Positions 31,011-39,344 of a DNA stretch of 62,500 bases are shown one piece after another. Source of the DNA: Thermobifida cellulosilytica TB100. GTDB taxonomy: Bacteria; Actinomycetota; Actinomycetes; Streptosporangiales; Streptosporangiaceae. The position numbers were made by a program, and so were the translations under genes. How positions within the stretch are numbered: position 1 is the stretch's first letter; each line of letters opens with the position of its first letter. Below the pieces are notes generated by a model. It was not told the DNA's origin. It worked only from the letters and a program-made list of their open reading frames with translations, and did no database searches. Location of the stretch: positions 107,417 to 169,916 of the forward strand of contig NZ_KQ950186.1 of the NCBI RefSeq assembly GCF_001517975.1. Direction: 5' to 3'.

Positions 31011-32198
31011 ATGCCAGGATCGGTCATCGTCAGCGGTGCGCGCACCCCCATCGGAAAACTGCTCGGAGCACTCTCCGGCTTCACCGCCGTGGAGCTGGGC
31101 GCCGTGGCCGTCAAGGCGGCCCTGGAGCGGGCCGGGATCTCCGGGGACCAGGTCGACTACGTCATCCTGGGCCAGGTCCTCCAGGCCGGCCAGGGGCAGA
31201 TCCCCTCGCGCCAGGTCTCGGTCAGGGCGGGCATCCCCATGAGCGTCCCCTCGCTCACCATCAACAAGGTCTGCCTGTCCGGCCTCAACGCGATCGCGCT
31301 CGCCGACCAGCTCATCACCGCGGGCGAGTACGACGTGGTGGTCGCGGGCGGCATGGAGTCCATGACCAACGCCCCGCACGTGCTCCCCAAGGCCCGCCAC
31401 GGCTACAAGTACGGCTCCGTCGAGGTGCTCGACGCCACCGCCCACGACGCCCTCACCGACGCCTTCGACAACGTGTCGATGGGGCTGTCCACCGACCGCT
31501 ACAACGTCCGGCACGGCATCACCCGCGCCGAGCAGGACGCCTTCGCGGCCCGTTCCCACCAGCGCGCCGCCGCGGCCATCGAGGCGGGGCGGTTCAAGGA
31601 GGAGATCGTCCCGGTGGAGATCCCGCAGCGCCGGGGCGAGCCCAAGGTCTTCGACACCGACGAGGGGGTCCGCCCCGACACCACCGTGGAGAGCCTCGCC
31701 CGGCTGCGCCCCGCCTTCGACCCCGAGGGCACCATCACCGCCGGGTCCTCCTCCCAGATCTCCGACGGCGCCTGCGCGGTCGTCGTGATGAGCCGGGCCA
31801 AGGCCGAGGAGCTCGGCTGCGAGGTCCTCGCCGAGATCGGGGCGCACGGCAACGTGGCGGGGCCGGACAACTCCCTGCACTCCCAGCCGTCCAACGCGAT
31901 CCGCCAGGCGCTCGCCAAGGCGGGCCGGGAGGTCGGCGACCTCGACCTGGTCGAGATCAACGAGGCGTTCGCCAGCGTGGCCCTACAGTCCACGCGCGAC
32001 CTGGGCGTCTCCGAGGACATCGTCAACGTCAACGGCGGCGCGATCGCGCTGGGCCACCCGGTCGGCATGTCGGGCGCCCGCATCGTGCTGCACCTGGTCC
32101 ACGAGCTGCGCCGCCGGGGCGGCGGACTGGGCGCTGCGGGCCTGTGCGGCGGCGGCGGACAGGGCGACGCGCTGCTGCTGTCGGTGCCCGCGGCCTGA
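31011..32198 (+). CDS. Acetyl-CoA C-acetyltransferase (thiolase)
   Basis: Condenses two acetyl-CoA to acetoacetyl-CoA or cleaves 3-ketoacyl-CoA. The 395-residue protein has all thiolase blocks: the active cysteine in [15 protein letters not shown] (near residue 88), [26 protein letters not shown], the histidine in [16 protein letters not shown] and the second cysteine in [17 protein letters not shown] 31011 follows GAGGAGGG. It corresponds to SCO5399 in position. A 15-bp terminator stem follows. Confidence 0.95.
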   Translation: MPGSVIVSGARTPIGKLLGALSGFTAVELGAVAVKAALERAGISGDQVDYVILGQVLQAGQGQIPSRQVSVRAGIPMSVPSLTINKVCLSGLNAIALADQLITAGEYDVVVAGGMESMTNAPHVLPKARHGYKYGSVEVLDATAHDALTDAFDNVSMGLSTDRYNVRHGITRAEQDAFAARSHQRAAAAIEAGRFKEEIVPVEIPQRRGEPKVFDTDEGVRPDTTVESLARLRPAFDPEGTITAGSSSQISDGACAVVVMSRAKAEELGCEVLAEIGAHGNVAGPDNSLHSQPSNAIRQALAKAGREVGDLDLVEINEAFASVALQSTRDLGVSEDIVNVNGGAIALGHPVGMSGARIVLHLVHELRRRGGGLGAAGLCGGGGQGDALLLSVPAA

Positions 32199-32202
32199 GG
32201 TC

Positions 32203-32237
32203 TCCCGGGCGGGCCGGGAGCACCGGCCCGCCCGGGA
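32203..32237 (+). terminator. Strong terminator hairpin after thiolase
   Basis: Perfect 15-bp inverted repeat (TCCCGGGCGGGCCGG and complement) with a 5-base loop, 5 bases after the thiolase stop. Confidence 0.85.
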
Positions 32238-32289
32238 CGCCGCCTCACCCGCAGAGGGCCCGTCAGACGAGGTCGCTAGAGTGTCCGGT

Positions 32290-32802
32290 GTGGGAAACCC
32301 GCTGAACCTCCCGTTCGACCCGATCGAGCGCGCGCACGACAACTGGACCGCCCGCTGGGGGAAGTCCCCGGCGATGGCCGCTGTGACCTCGGTCATGCGG
32401 GCGCAGCAGCTCCTGCTCAGCCAGTTGGACGCCACGCTCAAGCCGTACGCGCTGACCTTCGCCCGCTACGAGGCGCTGGTCCTGCTGACCTTCAGCTCCA
32501 GCGGCGCGCTGCCCCTCGGCAAGATCGGCGAGCGGCTGATGGTGCACCCCACCAGCGTCACCAACACCATCGACCGGCTGGAGCGCCAGGGCTTCGTCCG
32601 GCGCAGGCCCAACCCCAGCGACGGGCGCGGCACCCTCGCCGAGATCACCGACGCCGGGCGCGAGGTGGTGGAGAAGGCCACCCGGGACCTGCTGGACATG
32701 GACTTCGGACTGGGCTGCTACACCGACGAGGAGCGGTGGCAGATCTTCACCCTCTTCCGGAAGCTGCGGGTGGACTACGGGGACTTCACCGCCGAAAGTT
32801 GA
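32290..32802 (+). CDS. MarR family transcriptional regulator
   Basis: A 170-residue winged-helix DNA-binding protein. The central part (RYEALVLLTFSSSGALPLGKIGERL, MVHPTSVTNTIDRLERQGFVRRR, SDGRGTLAEITDAGREVV) is a typical MarR recognition helix and wing; flanking helices form the dimer interface. The ligand is unknown. TAGAGT at 32277-32282 ends 7 bases before GTG 32290, the leaderless geometry seen elsewhere in this window; an in-frame GTG at 32281 overlaps that hexamer and is less likely. Confidence 0.9.
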   Translation: MGNPLNLPFDPIERAHDNWTARWGKSPAMAAVTSVMRAQQLLLSQLDATLKPYALTFARYEALVLLTFSSSGALPLGKIGERLMVHPTSVTNTIDRLERQGFVRRRPNPSDGRGTLAEITDAGREVVEKATRDLLDMDFGLGCYTDEERWQIFTLFRKLRVDYGDFTAES

Positions 32803-32871
32803 GTGCGGCGCGCGGGCCGTTGAGGGGAATAAGGTGCGCCGCGGTCGCGACGGATGCGGCAGGATGGAAAC

Positions 32872-33807
32872 ATGCAGCCTTCGGAATTCTCCATGCACGG
32901 CGCGGTCGATCTCGGCGCGCGCAAAGCGGCCCTGGAACGTGAAGCCAAACGGAAGGCCGAGGCGGCGTCGGGGACCGCCAACCCCTACGCCGTGGATGCC
33001 ACCGAGGAGAACTTCCAGCGCGACGTCCTGGAACGGTCCCTACAGGCCCCGGTCCTCCTCCTGCTGCTGGCGAGCTGGTCGAACGAGTCCAAGCAGACCG
33101 AGCAGGCGCTGGACAAGCTGGCCGTCGAGGCCGGGGGGCAGTGGCTGCTGGCCAAGGTCGACGCCGAGGTCAGCCCGCAACTGACCCAGGCCCTGCGGGC
33201 GCAGGGGATCCCCTCTCTCTACCTGGTCCTGGGCGGCCAGATCCAGCCCCTCGCGGCCGGACCGATGAACGAGGAGCAGGTGCGCGGCCTGCTCGTCCAG
33301 GTCTTCACGGCGCTGCGGCAGCAGGGGGTGCTGCCGGAGGGCTTCACCGGTGTCGGCCCGGCCCAGCCCGCCGAGCAGGAGCAGGAGCCCAAGCGCGACC
33401 CCGTCCAGGCCGAGGCCGCCGAGGCGGTGCAGCGCGGCGACTTCGCCGCGGCCGAGGCCGCCTACACCACGGCGCTGGAGAAGGACCCGGGCAACGCCGA
33501 CTACACGATGGGACTGGCCCAGGTGCGCCTCCTGGCCCGGGTGCGCGACCTCGACGTCAACAAGATCCGCAAGGCCGCCGCCGACGACCCCACCGACGTC
33601 GCCGCCCAGTGCGCGGTCGCCGACCTCGACATGTACGGCGGCAAGGTCGAGGACGCGTTCGCCCGGCTGGTGGCCACCGTCCGCCGGACCAGCGACGACG
33701 ACCGGGACCGGGCGCGCAAGCACCTGCTCGGCCTGTTCGAGGTGCTGCCCTCCGGGGACCCGCGGGTCTCCAAGGCCCGCCGCAGCCTCACCTCCGCGCT
33801 CTTCTGA
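32872..33807 (+). CDS. YbbN-like thioredoxin-fold/TPR protein
   Basis: A 311-residue cytoplasmic protein with a thioredoxin-fold domain (about residues 45-150: VLLLLLASWSNESKQTEQALDKLA, LLAKVDAEVSPQLTQALRAQGIPSLYLVLGG) and a C-terminal tetratricopeptide region (AEAVQRGDFAAAEAAYTTALEKDPGNADY and following repeats), the layout of co-chaperone YbbN/CnoX. The redox CxxC is replaced by SNES, so it is probably not an active thiol oxidoreductase but a holdase or adaptor. ATG 32872 has no clear ribosome-binding site; CAGGAT lies 6 bases upstream. Confidence 0.85.
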   Translation: MQPSEFSMHGAVDLGARKAALEREAKRKAEAASGTANPYAVDATEENFQRDVLERSLQAPVLLLLLASWSNESKQTEQALDKLAVEAGGQWLLAKVDAEVSPQLTQALRAQGIPSLYLVLGGQIQPLAAGPMNEEQVRGLLVQVFTALRQQGVLPEGFTGVGPAQPAEQEQEPKRDPVQAEAAEAVQRGDFAAAEAAYTTALEKDPGNADYTMGLAQVRLLARVRDLDVNKIRKAAADDPTDVAAQCAVADLDMYGGKVEDAFARLVATVRRTSDDDRDRARKHLLGLFEVLPSGDPRVSKARRSLTSALF

Positions 33808-33908
33808 GCCGCCGGACACCCGTAGCCGGGGGCCGGTCGCAGCGGCCCCCGGCTAAGCGGCCTTCCGCCGGGTAAAAGCCCAGCAGATCCAACGGAAGGC
33901 GGTGTCCG

Positions 33909-34607
33909 ATGGCTCCCGTGGTGACGATTTCCGCGACCTACGGCGCGGCGGGCAGCGTGATCGGACCCGCGGTGGCGGAGCGGCTGGGGGTCCCCTTCCT
34001 GGACCGGGCGATCCCCGAGGAGGTGGCCGAGCGGCTCGGCTGCTCCCTGGAGGACGTGCTGGAGCACGACGACCGCGCCCCCGTCGGCCTGGGGCGGCTG
34101 CTGGCCGGTCTGGCCCGGCTGCCCAGCGCCACCCTCGGCAGCGTCGACACCGTCTTCATCGGCGCCACCGACGCCGAGGGCCGCCTGCTGTACGACCAGG
34201 AGTTCGTCGAGCACACCGAGCACGTCATCACCGCCGTGGCCGCCGGCGGCGGAGTGATCCTGGGCAGGGCCGGAGCGGTGGTCCTGGCCGACCACCCCAC
34301 CGCCCTGCACGTACGGCTCGACGGGCCGCGCGACCGGAGGCTGCAACAGGCGGCCGCGCTGCGCGAGGCCGGACGGTCCGAGGAGCTGCCCTCCGGCGCC
34401 GCGCCCGACGCCCCGCGCCGCCCGCCCACCCTGCGCGACCTCGACGCCAACGACCGGGCGCGCAGCGCCTACGTGCGCCGCTTCTACCGGGCCGACCCGG
34501 CCGACCCCAGGCACTACCAGGTGGTCCTCGACACAACCGTGATCGCGCACCGTACGTGTGTCGATATCATCGAACGTCTGGCCCGGGAGCGCGCGGGAGA
34601 ACCCTGA
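33909..34607 (+). CDS. Cytidylate kinase-like family protein
   Basis: A 232-residue P-loop kinase relative. The N-terminal VTISATYGAAGSVIGPAVAERLGVPFLDRAIPEEVAERLG resembles the nucleotide-binding loop and following helix of cytidylate-kinase-2 proteins, although the loop AAGS replaces the usual GxGKS-type sequence. AAGGGVILGRAGAVVLADHP and the C-terminal ANDRARSAYVRRFYRADPADPRHYQVVLDTT are shared with that family. The true substrate is unknown. ATG 33909 follows GGAAGGCGG. Confidence 0.8.
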   Translation: MAPVVTISATYGAAGSVIGPAVAERLGVPFLDRAIPEEVAERLGCSLEDVLEHDDRAPVGLGRLLAGLARLPSATLGSVDTVFIGATDAEGRLLYDQEFVEHTEHVITAVAAGGGVILGRAGAVVLADHPTALHVRLDGPRDRRLQQAAALREAGRSEELPSGAAPDAPRRPPTLRDLDANDRARSAYVRRFYRADPADPRHYQVVLDTTVIAHRTCVDIIERLARERAGEP

Positions 34608-34798
34608 GCCGCACGGTGCGGCGGGTCTCCACCGCGGACCGGCACCGCGCGGAGTCGGCCGGGTCCCGAGGCCAGCGTCCGCACGGGGTCCGCCCCTCCG
34701 CGGGTCGGGCGCCGTCTCCGCCCGGCGCGGCAGCGGTCCCCAGAAGAACCAGCGACCCGTCCGCACGCGGTCGACCCGTGGAAAACGAGGAGCTTCCC

Positions 34799-36211
34799 GT
34801 GGCCAGCCTTCCCAGCGTCTCCTATTCGATCACGGTCCGCCTGGAGATCGACGGACGCGCCAGCGCCGTGAGCAGCCTCACCAACGCCGTCGAGCGGGTG
34901 GGCGGCGCCGTCACCGCGCTCGACGTGAACTCCTCGGACCGCGAGCGGCTGCGCATCGACGTGACCTGCGCGGCCCGCGACACCACCCACGCGCAGGCGA
35001 TCGTCGAGTCCCTGGACGCGATCGAGGGCGTCACCGTCCACAAGGTCAGCGACCGCACCTTCCTCATGCACCTGGGCGGCAAGATCGAGATGCGCTCCAA
35101 GGTGCCGCTGCGCAACCGCGACGAGCTCTCCATGGCCTACACCCCGGGGGTGGCCCGCGTCTGCTCCGCGATCGCGGCCAACCCCGACGACGCCCGTCGG
35201 CTGACCATCAAACGCAACACCGTGGCCGTGGTCACCGACGGTTCGGCGGTGCTGGGCCTGGGCAACATCGGCCCCGAGGCGTCCCTGCCGGTCATGGAGG
35301 GCAAGGCGGCCCTGTTCAAGCGGTTCGCCGACATCGACGCCTGGCCGATCGCCCTGGACACCCAGGACACCGACGAGATCGTGCGCGCCGTGCAGCTCAT
35401 CGCCCCCGGGTTCGGCGGCATCAACCTGGAGGACATCTCCGCCCCCCGCTGCTTCGAGGTGGAGGCCCGGCTGCGGGAGCTGCTGGACATCCCGGTCTTC
35501 CACGACGACCAGCACGGCACCGCGATCGTGGTGCTGGCCGCGCTCAAGAACGCGCTGCGCGTGGTCGGCAAGGAGATCGACACCGTCCGCATCGCCATGT
35601 CCGGCGCCGGCGCGGCGGGCACCGCCATCCTCAAGCTGCTGCTCCACGCCGGGGCCAAGGACGTGGTGGTGTGCGACATCCGCGGGGCGGTGCACCGGGG
35701 CCGCGACGACCTCGACCCCAACCTGGAGTGGATCGCCGCCCACACCAACCCGTCCGGCTACGTCGGCGACCTGGCGGGCGCGGTGCGCGGGGCCGACGTG
35801 TTCATCGGGGTCTCCGCGCCCAACGTGCTGTCCGGCGGGGACGTCGCCGAGATGAACGAGGACGCGATCATCTTCGCCCTGGCCAACCCGGAGCCGGAGA
35901 TCGACCCCGAGATCGCCGCGCTGCACGCCGCGGTGGTGGCCACCGGGCGCAGCGACTACCCCAACCAGATCAACAACGTGCTGGTCTTCCCCGGGTTCTT
36001 CCGCGGCCTGCTGGACGCCCAGAGCCACCGGGTGACCTCCGACATGATGCTGGCCGCGGCCGACGCGCTCGCCTCGGTGGTCACCGCCGAGGAGCTGAGC
36101 CCGCACTACATCATCCCCAGCGTCTTCCACCACGGACTGTCGCAGCGGGTGGCCGAGGCCGTGCGGGAGGTGGCGCTCCGCGACGGCCACGCGGGGGTCC
36201 GGGAGGCCTGA
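34799..36211 (+). CDS. NAD(P)-dependent malic enzyme with N-terminal ACT domain
   Basis: Oxidatively decarboxylates malate to pyruvate. The 470-residue protein starts with an ACT-like domain (SITVRLEIDGRASAVSSLTNAVERVGG, residues 5-80), then the malic domain (AYTPGVARVCSAIA; KRNTVAVVTDGSAVLGLGNIGPEASLPVMEGKA; FGGINLEDISAPRCFEVE; PVFHDDQHGTAIV, carrying the metal ligands) and the NAD-binding domain (ISMSGAGAAGTAI-like). GTG 34799 follows ACGAGGAGC; the long upstream open frame is a shadow of the kinase-like gene. Confidence 0.94.
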   Translation: MASLPSVSYSITVRLEIDGRASAVSSLTNAVERVGGAVTALDVNSSDRERLRIDVTCAARDTTHAQAIVESLDAIEGVTVHKVSDRTFLMHLGGKIEMRSKVPLRNRDELSMAYTPGVARVCSAIAANPDDARRLTIKRNTVAVVTDGSAVLGLGNIGPEASLPVMEGKAALFKRFADIDAWPIALDTQDTDEIVRAVQLIAPGFGGINLEDISAPRCFEVEARLRELLDIPVFHDDQHGTAIVVLAALKNALRVVGKEIDTVRIAMSGAGAAGTAILKLLLHAGAKDVVVCDIRGAVHRGRDDLDPNLEWIAAHTNPSGYVGDLAGAVRGADVFIGVSAPNVLSGGDVAEMNEDAIIFALANPEPEIDPEIAALHAAVVATGRSDYPNQINNVLVFPGFFRGLLDAQSHRVTSDMMLAAADALASVVTAEELSPHYIIPSVFHHGLSQRVAEAVREVALRDGHAGVREA

Positions 36212-36300
36212 GCGATCGATCCCACGATTCCGTACATTTGCGTACAGACAGTGATCAACGGCGCGTGAGCCGGACAGTGGAGCCGGGTATGGAGGCAGGC

Positions 36301-36885
36301 ATGGATCGGCTGAGTCTGACCGGGACGCTGCTGGTGGCCACTCCACTGCTGAGGGATCCGAACTTCTACCGCTCCGTGGTCTTCGTGATCGACGACGACC
36401 CGGCAGAGGGCACCCTGGGGGTCATCGTCAACCGCCCCTCGGATCTGGAGGTCGGCGAGGTCCTGGCGGACTGGGGACGCCACGCCAGCCACCCGGCGGT
36501 CATGTTCGCCGGAGGCCCGGTCGGCACGGACGCGGGACTGGCGCTGGCGGAGCCGGCCAACGGCCAGCAGCCGCTGGGCTGGCGGTCGCTGGAGGCGATG
36601 GACTCCGGGGTGTGGCCGAGCGGTCTGGGCATGGTCGACCTGGACGCCCCGCCGCAGCTCGTCGCCGACGCGCTGCGGCGGTTCCGGGTCTTCGCCGGGT
36701 ACGCGGGGTGGAGCCCCGGGCAGTTGCGGGCCGAGATCGACGAGGGGGCCTGGTATGTTCTCCCCGCGACCGCCGATGACGTGTTCTGCGACGACCCCCA
36801 CGGCCTGTGGTCACGGGTCCTGCGGCGCCAGGGCGGGGAGCTCGCCTTCGTGGCGACCTTCCCTGACGATCCGACGTTGAACTGA
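36301..36885 (+). CDS. YqgE/AlgH family protein
   Basis: A 194-residue protein of the AlgH/UPF0301 family, whose role is still unclear. It has the family pattern LTGTLLVATPLLRDPNFYRSVVFVI, EGTLGVIVNRPSDLEVGEVL, VMFAGGPVGTDAGLAL and FRVFAGYAGWSPGQLRAEIDEGAWYVLPA. ATG 36301 is placed 5 bases after GGAGG; an ATG 12 bases upstream overlaps that ribosome-binding site. The DUF3039 gene follows on the same strand. Confidence 0.92.
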   Translation: MDRLSLTGTLLVATPLLRDPNFYRSVVFVIDDDPAEGTLGVIVNRPSDLEVGEVLADWGRHASHPAVMFAGGPVGTDAGLALAEPANGQQPLGWRSLEAMDSGVWPSGLGMVDLDAPPQLVADALRRFRVFAGYAGWSPGQLRAEIDEGAWYVLPATADDVFCDDPHGLWSRVLRRQGGELAFVATFPDDPTLN

Positions 36886-36938
36886 TCGGCCGTCCCGCCC
36901 GCTACCGTGGACAGAGACCGAGGAGGTGTGAGGGCACG

Positions 36939-37181
36939 ATGACGATGGACATTGTCAACAAAGTGGTTCCGGAGAGCGAGACCCGTCCGGACCTCTCGCA
37001 CGACGGCGGCGACCGCGAGCGGTTCGCCCACTACGTGCAGAAGGACAAGATCACCGAGAGCGCGGTCACGGGCATGCCGGTGATCGCGCTGTGCGGCAAG
37101 GTGTGGGTGCCCAACCGGGACCCCAAGAAGTTCCCGGTCTGCCCCGAGTGCCAGAAGATCTACGACGAGCTGATGGCCTGA
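36939..37181 (+). CDS. DUF3039 family small protein with Cys-rich metal site
   Basis: An 80-residue conserved actinobacterial protein. HYVQKDKITESAVTGMPVIALCGKVWVPNRDPKKFPVCPECQKIYDEL carries Cys and His residues spaced like a zinc ribbon (LCGK and VCPEC). Function is unknown. ATG 36939 follows AGGAGGTGTGAGGG; a second ATG lies two codons in. It shares the transcript with algH and is followed by a terminator. Confidence 0.85.
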   Translation: MTMDIVNKVVPESETRPDLSHDGGDRERFAHYVQKDKITESAVTGMPVIALCGKVWVPNRDPKKFPVCPECQKIYDELMA

Positions 37182-37228
37182 CCCGCGCGGCGGGAGGCGG
37201 TCGGCCGTCCCCGCCCGCCCAACAGCAG

Positions 37229-37252
37229 GAAGGCCCGCGTCAGCGGGCCTTC
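37229..37252. terminator. Bidirectional terminator before the heme locus
   Basis: Perfect 10-bp inverted repeat (GAAGGCCCGC and complement) with a GTCA loop and a short pyrimidine tail, between convergent DUF3039 and the LAxTG protein gene. It bounds the iron/heme region on its left. Confidence 0.85.
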
Positions 37253-37267
37253 TCGCGTTGTCGGGGG

Positions 37268-38047
37268 TCAGTTCCCCTGGTCGAGGCGGAGGCGGCGGGC
37301 CCGCAGCAGCGCGGCCACGCCCGCTCCGGTCACCGCCAGCGCGCCCAGCACGAACGGCGCGAGGTCGATTCCGGTGGTCGCCAGGGAGCCGTTCTTGCCG
37401 CCGCTGCCGACCGCGGCGCCGGTCCCGCCGTTGGAGGCGCCGGTGGTCTGCCCGTCGCCCGAGCCGTCCCCGGCGCCGGGGGTCTCGGTCGTGCCGTCCT
37501 GGCCCGCGAAGGTCACCGGGACGAACACGTCCTGGCTGCGGTCGGAGGAGCGGCTGTGGTCGTTGCGGGTCACCACGGCGCACCGGACGCCCTCGGCCAG
37601 GCAGTCGGTGAACTCGTCCGCGGCCTTGACTGTCAACTGGACGGTGAACGACCCGTTGGTGCCGCTCCCCTCGTAGGGCTTGGCCAGGCCCTGGCCGTAG
37701 GAGGGCGGGTTGGACGAGATCCACACCGAGGAGCCGCTCCCGCCGGACATGTCGACCCCGCCGATGCAGGGGCCGGGCGCAGTGCTGGCGTTGGCGTTGG
37801 AGATGTCGCAGAAGGCGACGTAGATGCCCTTGGAGGTGTCGTAGCCCGACCCGGTCACGGTGACCTGCTCGCCCTCGGGGTTGAGGCCGGAGGTCTTCGA
37901 GACGGTGAGGCTGGGGCCGCCGGACGTGGAGGCGGGGACGGCGGCGAGTGCGGTCGCCGCCGGCGCGGCGGTTCCGGCCAGGACCGCCAGGACCGACAGG
38001 ACGCCGCAGACCGCGGCGCTGCGGAATCTGCTGATGGCAGTGGACAT
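37268..38047 (-). CDS. LAxTG-anchored surface protein with neocarzinostatin-like domain
   Basis: A 259-residue secreted protein. The signal peptide (FRSAAVCGVLSVLAVLAGTAAPAATALA) is followed by a beta-sandwich resembling the neocarzinostatin fold (PSLTVSKTSGLNPEGEQVTVTGSGY, then cysteine pairs in AFCDISNA...PCIGG and FTDCLAEGVRCAVV), a Gly/Ser/Thr-rich linker and a sorting signal: LATTG at 222-226, a hydrophobic helix and RARRLRLDQGN. LAxTG is the class E sortase motif, and such a sortase is encoded 3.3 kb away. The start is ATG 38047. It is divergent from hmuT across an iron box, so a role at the surface in heme or siderophore uptake is inferred. Confidence 0.85.
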   Translation of the reverse strand: MSTAISRFRSAAVCGVLSVLAVLAGTAAPAATALAAVPASTSGGPSLTVSKTSGLNPEGEQVTVTGSGYDTSKGIYVAFCDISNANASTAPGPCIGGVDMSGGSGSSVWISSNPPSYGQGLAKPYEGSGTNGSFTVQLTVKAADEFTDCLAEGVRCAVVTRNDHSRSSDRSQDVFVPVTFAGQDGTTETPGAGDGSGDGQTTGASNGGTGAAVGSGGKNGSLATTGIDLAPFVLGALAVTGAGVAALLRARRLRLDQGN

Positions 38048-38122
38048 GGAAGTGGGGTTCTCCGTTTCTCGCGAAACGTGGCTCGGCGGTGCGGGAAGGA
38101 GGGGGCACCGAGGACGGGCCAA

Positions 38123-38141
38123 TATGCTTAGGCTAACCTAA
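38123..38141. promoter_or_regulatory. Iron box (DtxR/IdeR/DmdR type)
   Basis: TATGCTTAGGCTAACCTAA agrees with the consensus TTAGGTTAGGCTAACCTAA at 16 of 19 positions. It lies between the divergent LAxTG protein gene and hmuT and would let an iron-bound DtxR-family repressor shut off both when iron is plentiful. Confidence 0.8.
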
Positions 38142-38190
38142 TGGTCCTGATCGGCTATGACAGTGCACCACCGGGAAGCGGTGTTGTCAA

Positions 38191-38214
38191 GATTGTGACG
38201 ACAAGTCGTCATCA
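38191..38214. promoter_or_regulatory. Palindromic element shared with the htaA control region (copy 1)
   Basis: Contains the perfect palindrome TGACGAC-AA-GTCGTCA (38196-38211). The 24-base stretch matches 44441-44464 at 22 positions. It lies downstream of TTGTCA at 38184, a possible -35, in front of hmuT. I do not recognise the regulator. Confidence 0.6.
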
Positions 38215-38276
38215 TCATCACTGTGGCGGCAGCAACCAGTCCGTCCACCGCAGACCCTCCAGTCGATGGGACCTCC

Positions 38277-39344
38277 ATGCCACCTCACCCCTCTCCCGCG
38301 CACCGGGTGCGTCGGCGCCCGGGCCGCGGCGCGGCCCTCCTGCTCGCCCTGGTCACGGCGCTCACGGCCTGCTCCGCACCCGGGACCGACCACGACGCCA
38401 TCCCCGAGCTCTCCGAGAACCGGCTGCAACCCCTGGAGGGGGAGGCGACCCCGGCCCTCCCGGTGACCGTGGACTCGGTCGTGCCCGTGGCCAACCGCAC
38501 CTCCGACACCCCGACCACCTACGAACAGGTCGAGGTCACCGACGTCAGCCGCATCCTGCCGCTCAACGGCGGCGTCGCCGAGATCGTCTACACCCTGGGC
38601 CTGGGCGACAACGTCGTGGGCCGCGACTCCACCGCCACCTTCGCCGAGGCAGCGGACCTGCCCGTGGTCACCCAGGGGCACGACCTCTCCGTGGAGGGCG
38701 TGCTCTCCCTGAACCCGACCCTCGTCATCGCCGACACCTGGACCGGCCCCCACGAGGCGATCGAGCAGTTGCGCGCCACCGGGGTCACCCTGGTCATCCT
38801 CGACGAGGTGTGGTCCCTGGACGGGATGTACACCCGCATCACCGAGGTCGCCGAACTGCTCGGGGTGCCCGAGCGCGGCGAGCAGCTCGTCGAGCGGGTC
38901 CGCGGCCAGATGGCCGAGGTCCGCGACAGCCTGCCCGACTCCGTGCTGGGGGCCCGCGTGGCCTTCCTCTACCTGCGGGGCAGCGCCGGGGTCTACCTCC
39001 TGGGCGGCCCCGGGGCGGGGGCCGACGAGCTGGTCGCCGAACTCGGCCTGGAGGACGCGGGCACCGCGATCGGCCTGGACCAGGCGTTCACCCCGATCAC
39101 CAGCGAGGCGCTCATCGAGGCCCAACCCGACATCCTGCTCGTCATGACCGATGGGCTGGAGTCGGTCGGCGGAGTCGACGGACTGCTGAAGATCCCGGGC
39201 ATCGCCCAGACCCCCGCGGGCCGGGAGCGGCGCGTCATCGACTACGAGGACGGCCTGCTGCTCGGCTTCGGCCCCCGCACCCCCCAGGTCCTCAAGGCCA
39301 TGGCCGACGACCTCACCGAGCTGTACGAGGGGGAGGCCCGGTGA
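38277..39344 (+). CDS. hmuT: Heme ABC transporter substrate-binding lipoprotein (HmuT type)
   Basis: Binds heme outside the membrane and delivers it to the permease. The 355-residue protein has a lipoprotein signal (RRRPGRGAALLLALVTALTAC) with LTAC lipobox and a TroA/FepB-type binding fold (RILPLNGGVAEIVYTLGLGDNVVGRDSTATFAEA, VLSLNPTLVIADTWTGP, NPTL and GLGP-like GFGPRTPQVL). ATG 38277 gives a proper signal peptide; the open frame extends to GTG 38223. hmuU overlaps its stop (GTGA). Heme rather than ferric siderophore as the ligand is inferred from the HtaA gene and the HmuT-like sequence. Confidence 0.87.
   Translation: MPPHPSPAHRVRRRPGRGAALLLALVTALTACSAPGTDHDAIPELSENRLQPLEGEATPALPVTVDSVVPVANRTSDTPTTYEQVEVTDVSRILPLNGGVAEIVYTLGLGDNVVGRDSTATFAEAADLPVVTQGHDLSVEGVLSLNPTLVIADTWTGPHEAIEQLRATGVTLVILDEVWSLDGMYTRITEVAELLGVPERGEQLVERVRGQMAEVRDSLPDSVLGARVAFLYLRGSAGVYLLGGPGAGADELVAELGLEDAGTAIGLDQAFTPITSEALIEAQPDILLVMTDGLESVGGVDGLLKIPGIAQTPAGRERRVIDYEDGLLLGFGPRTPQVLKAMADDLTELYEGEAR

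Noticed and set aside
32824-32850. GGAAT upstream of the YbbN-like gene as a sigma-R promoter
   Set aside because: After 18 or 19 bases there is no GTT, so the -10 part is absent.
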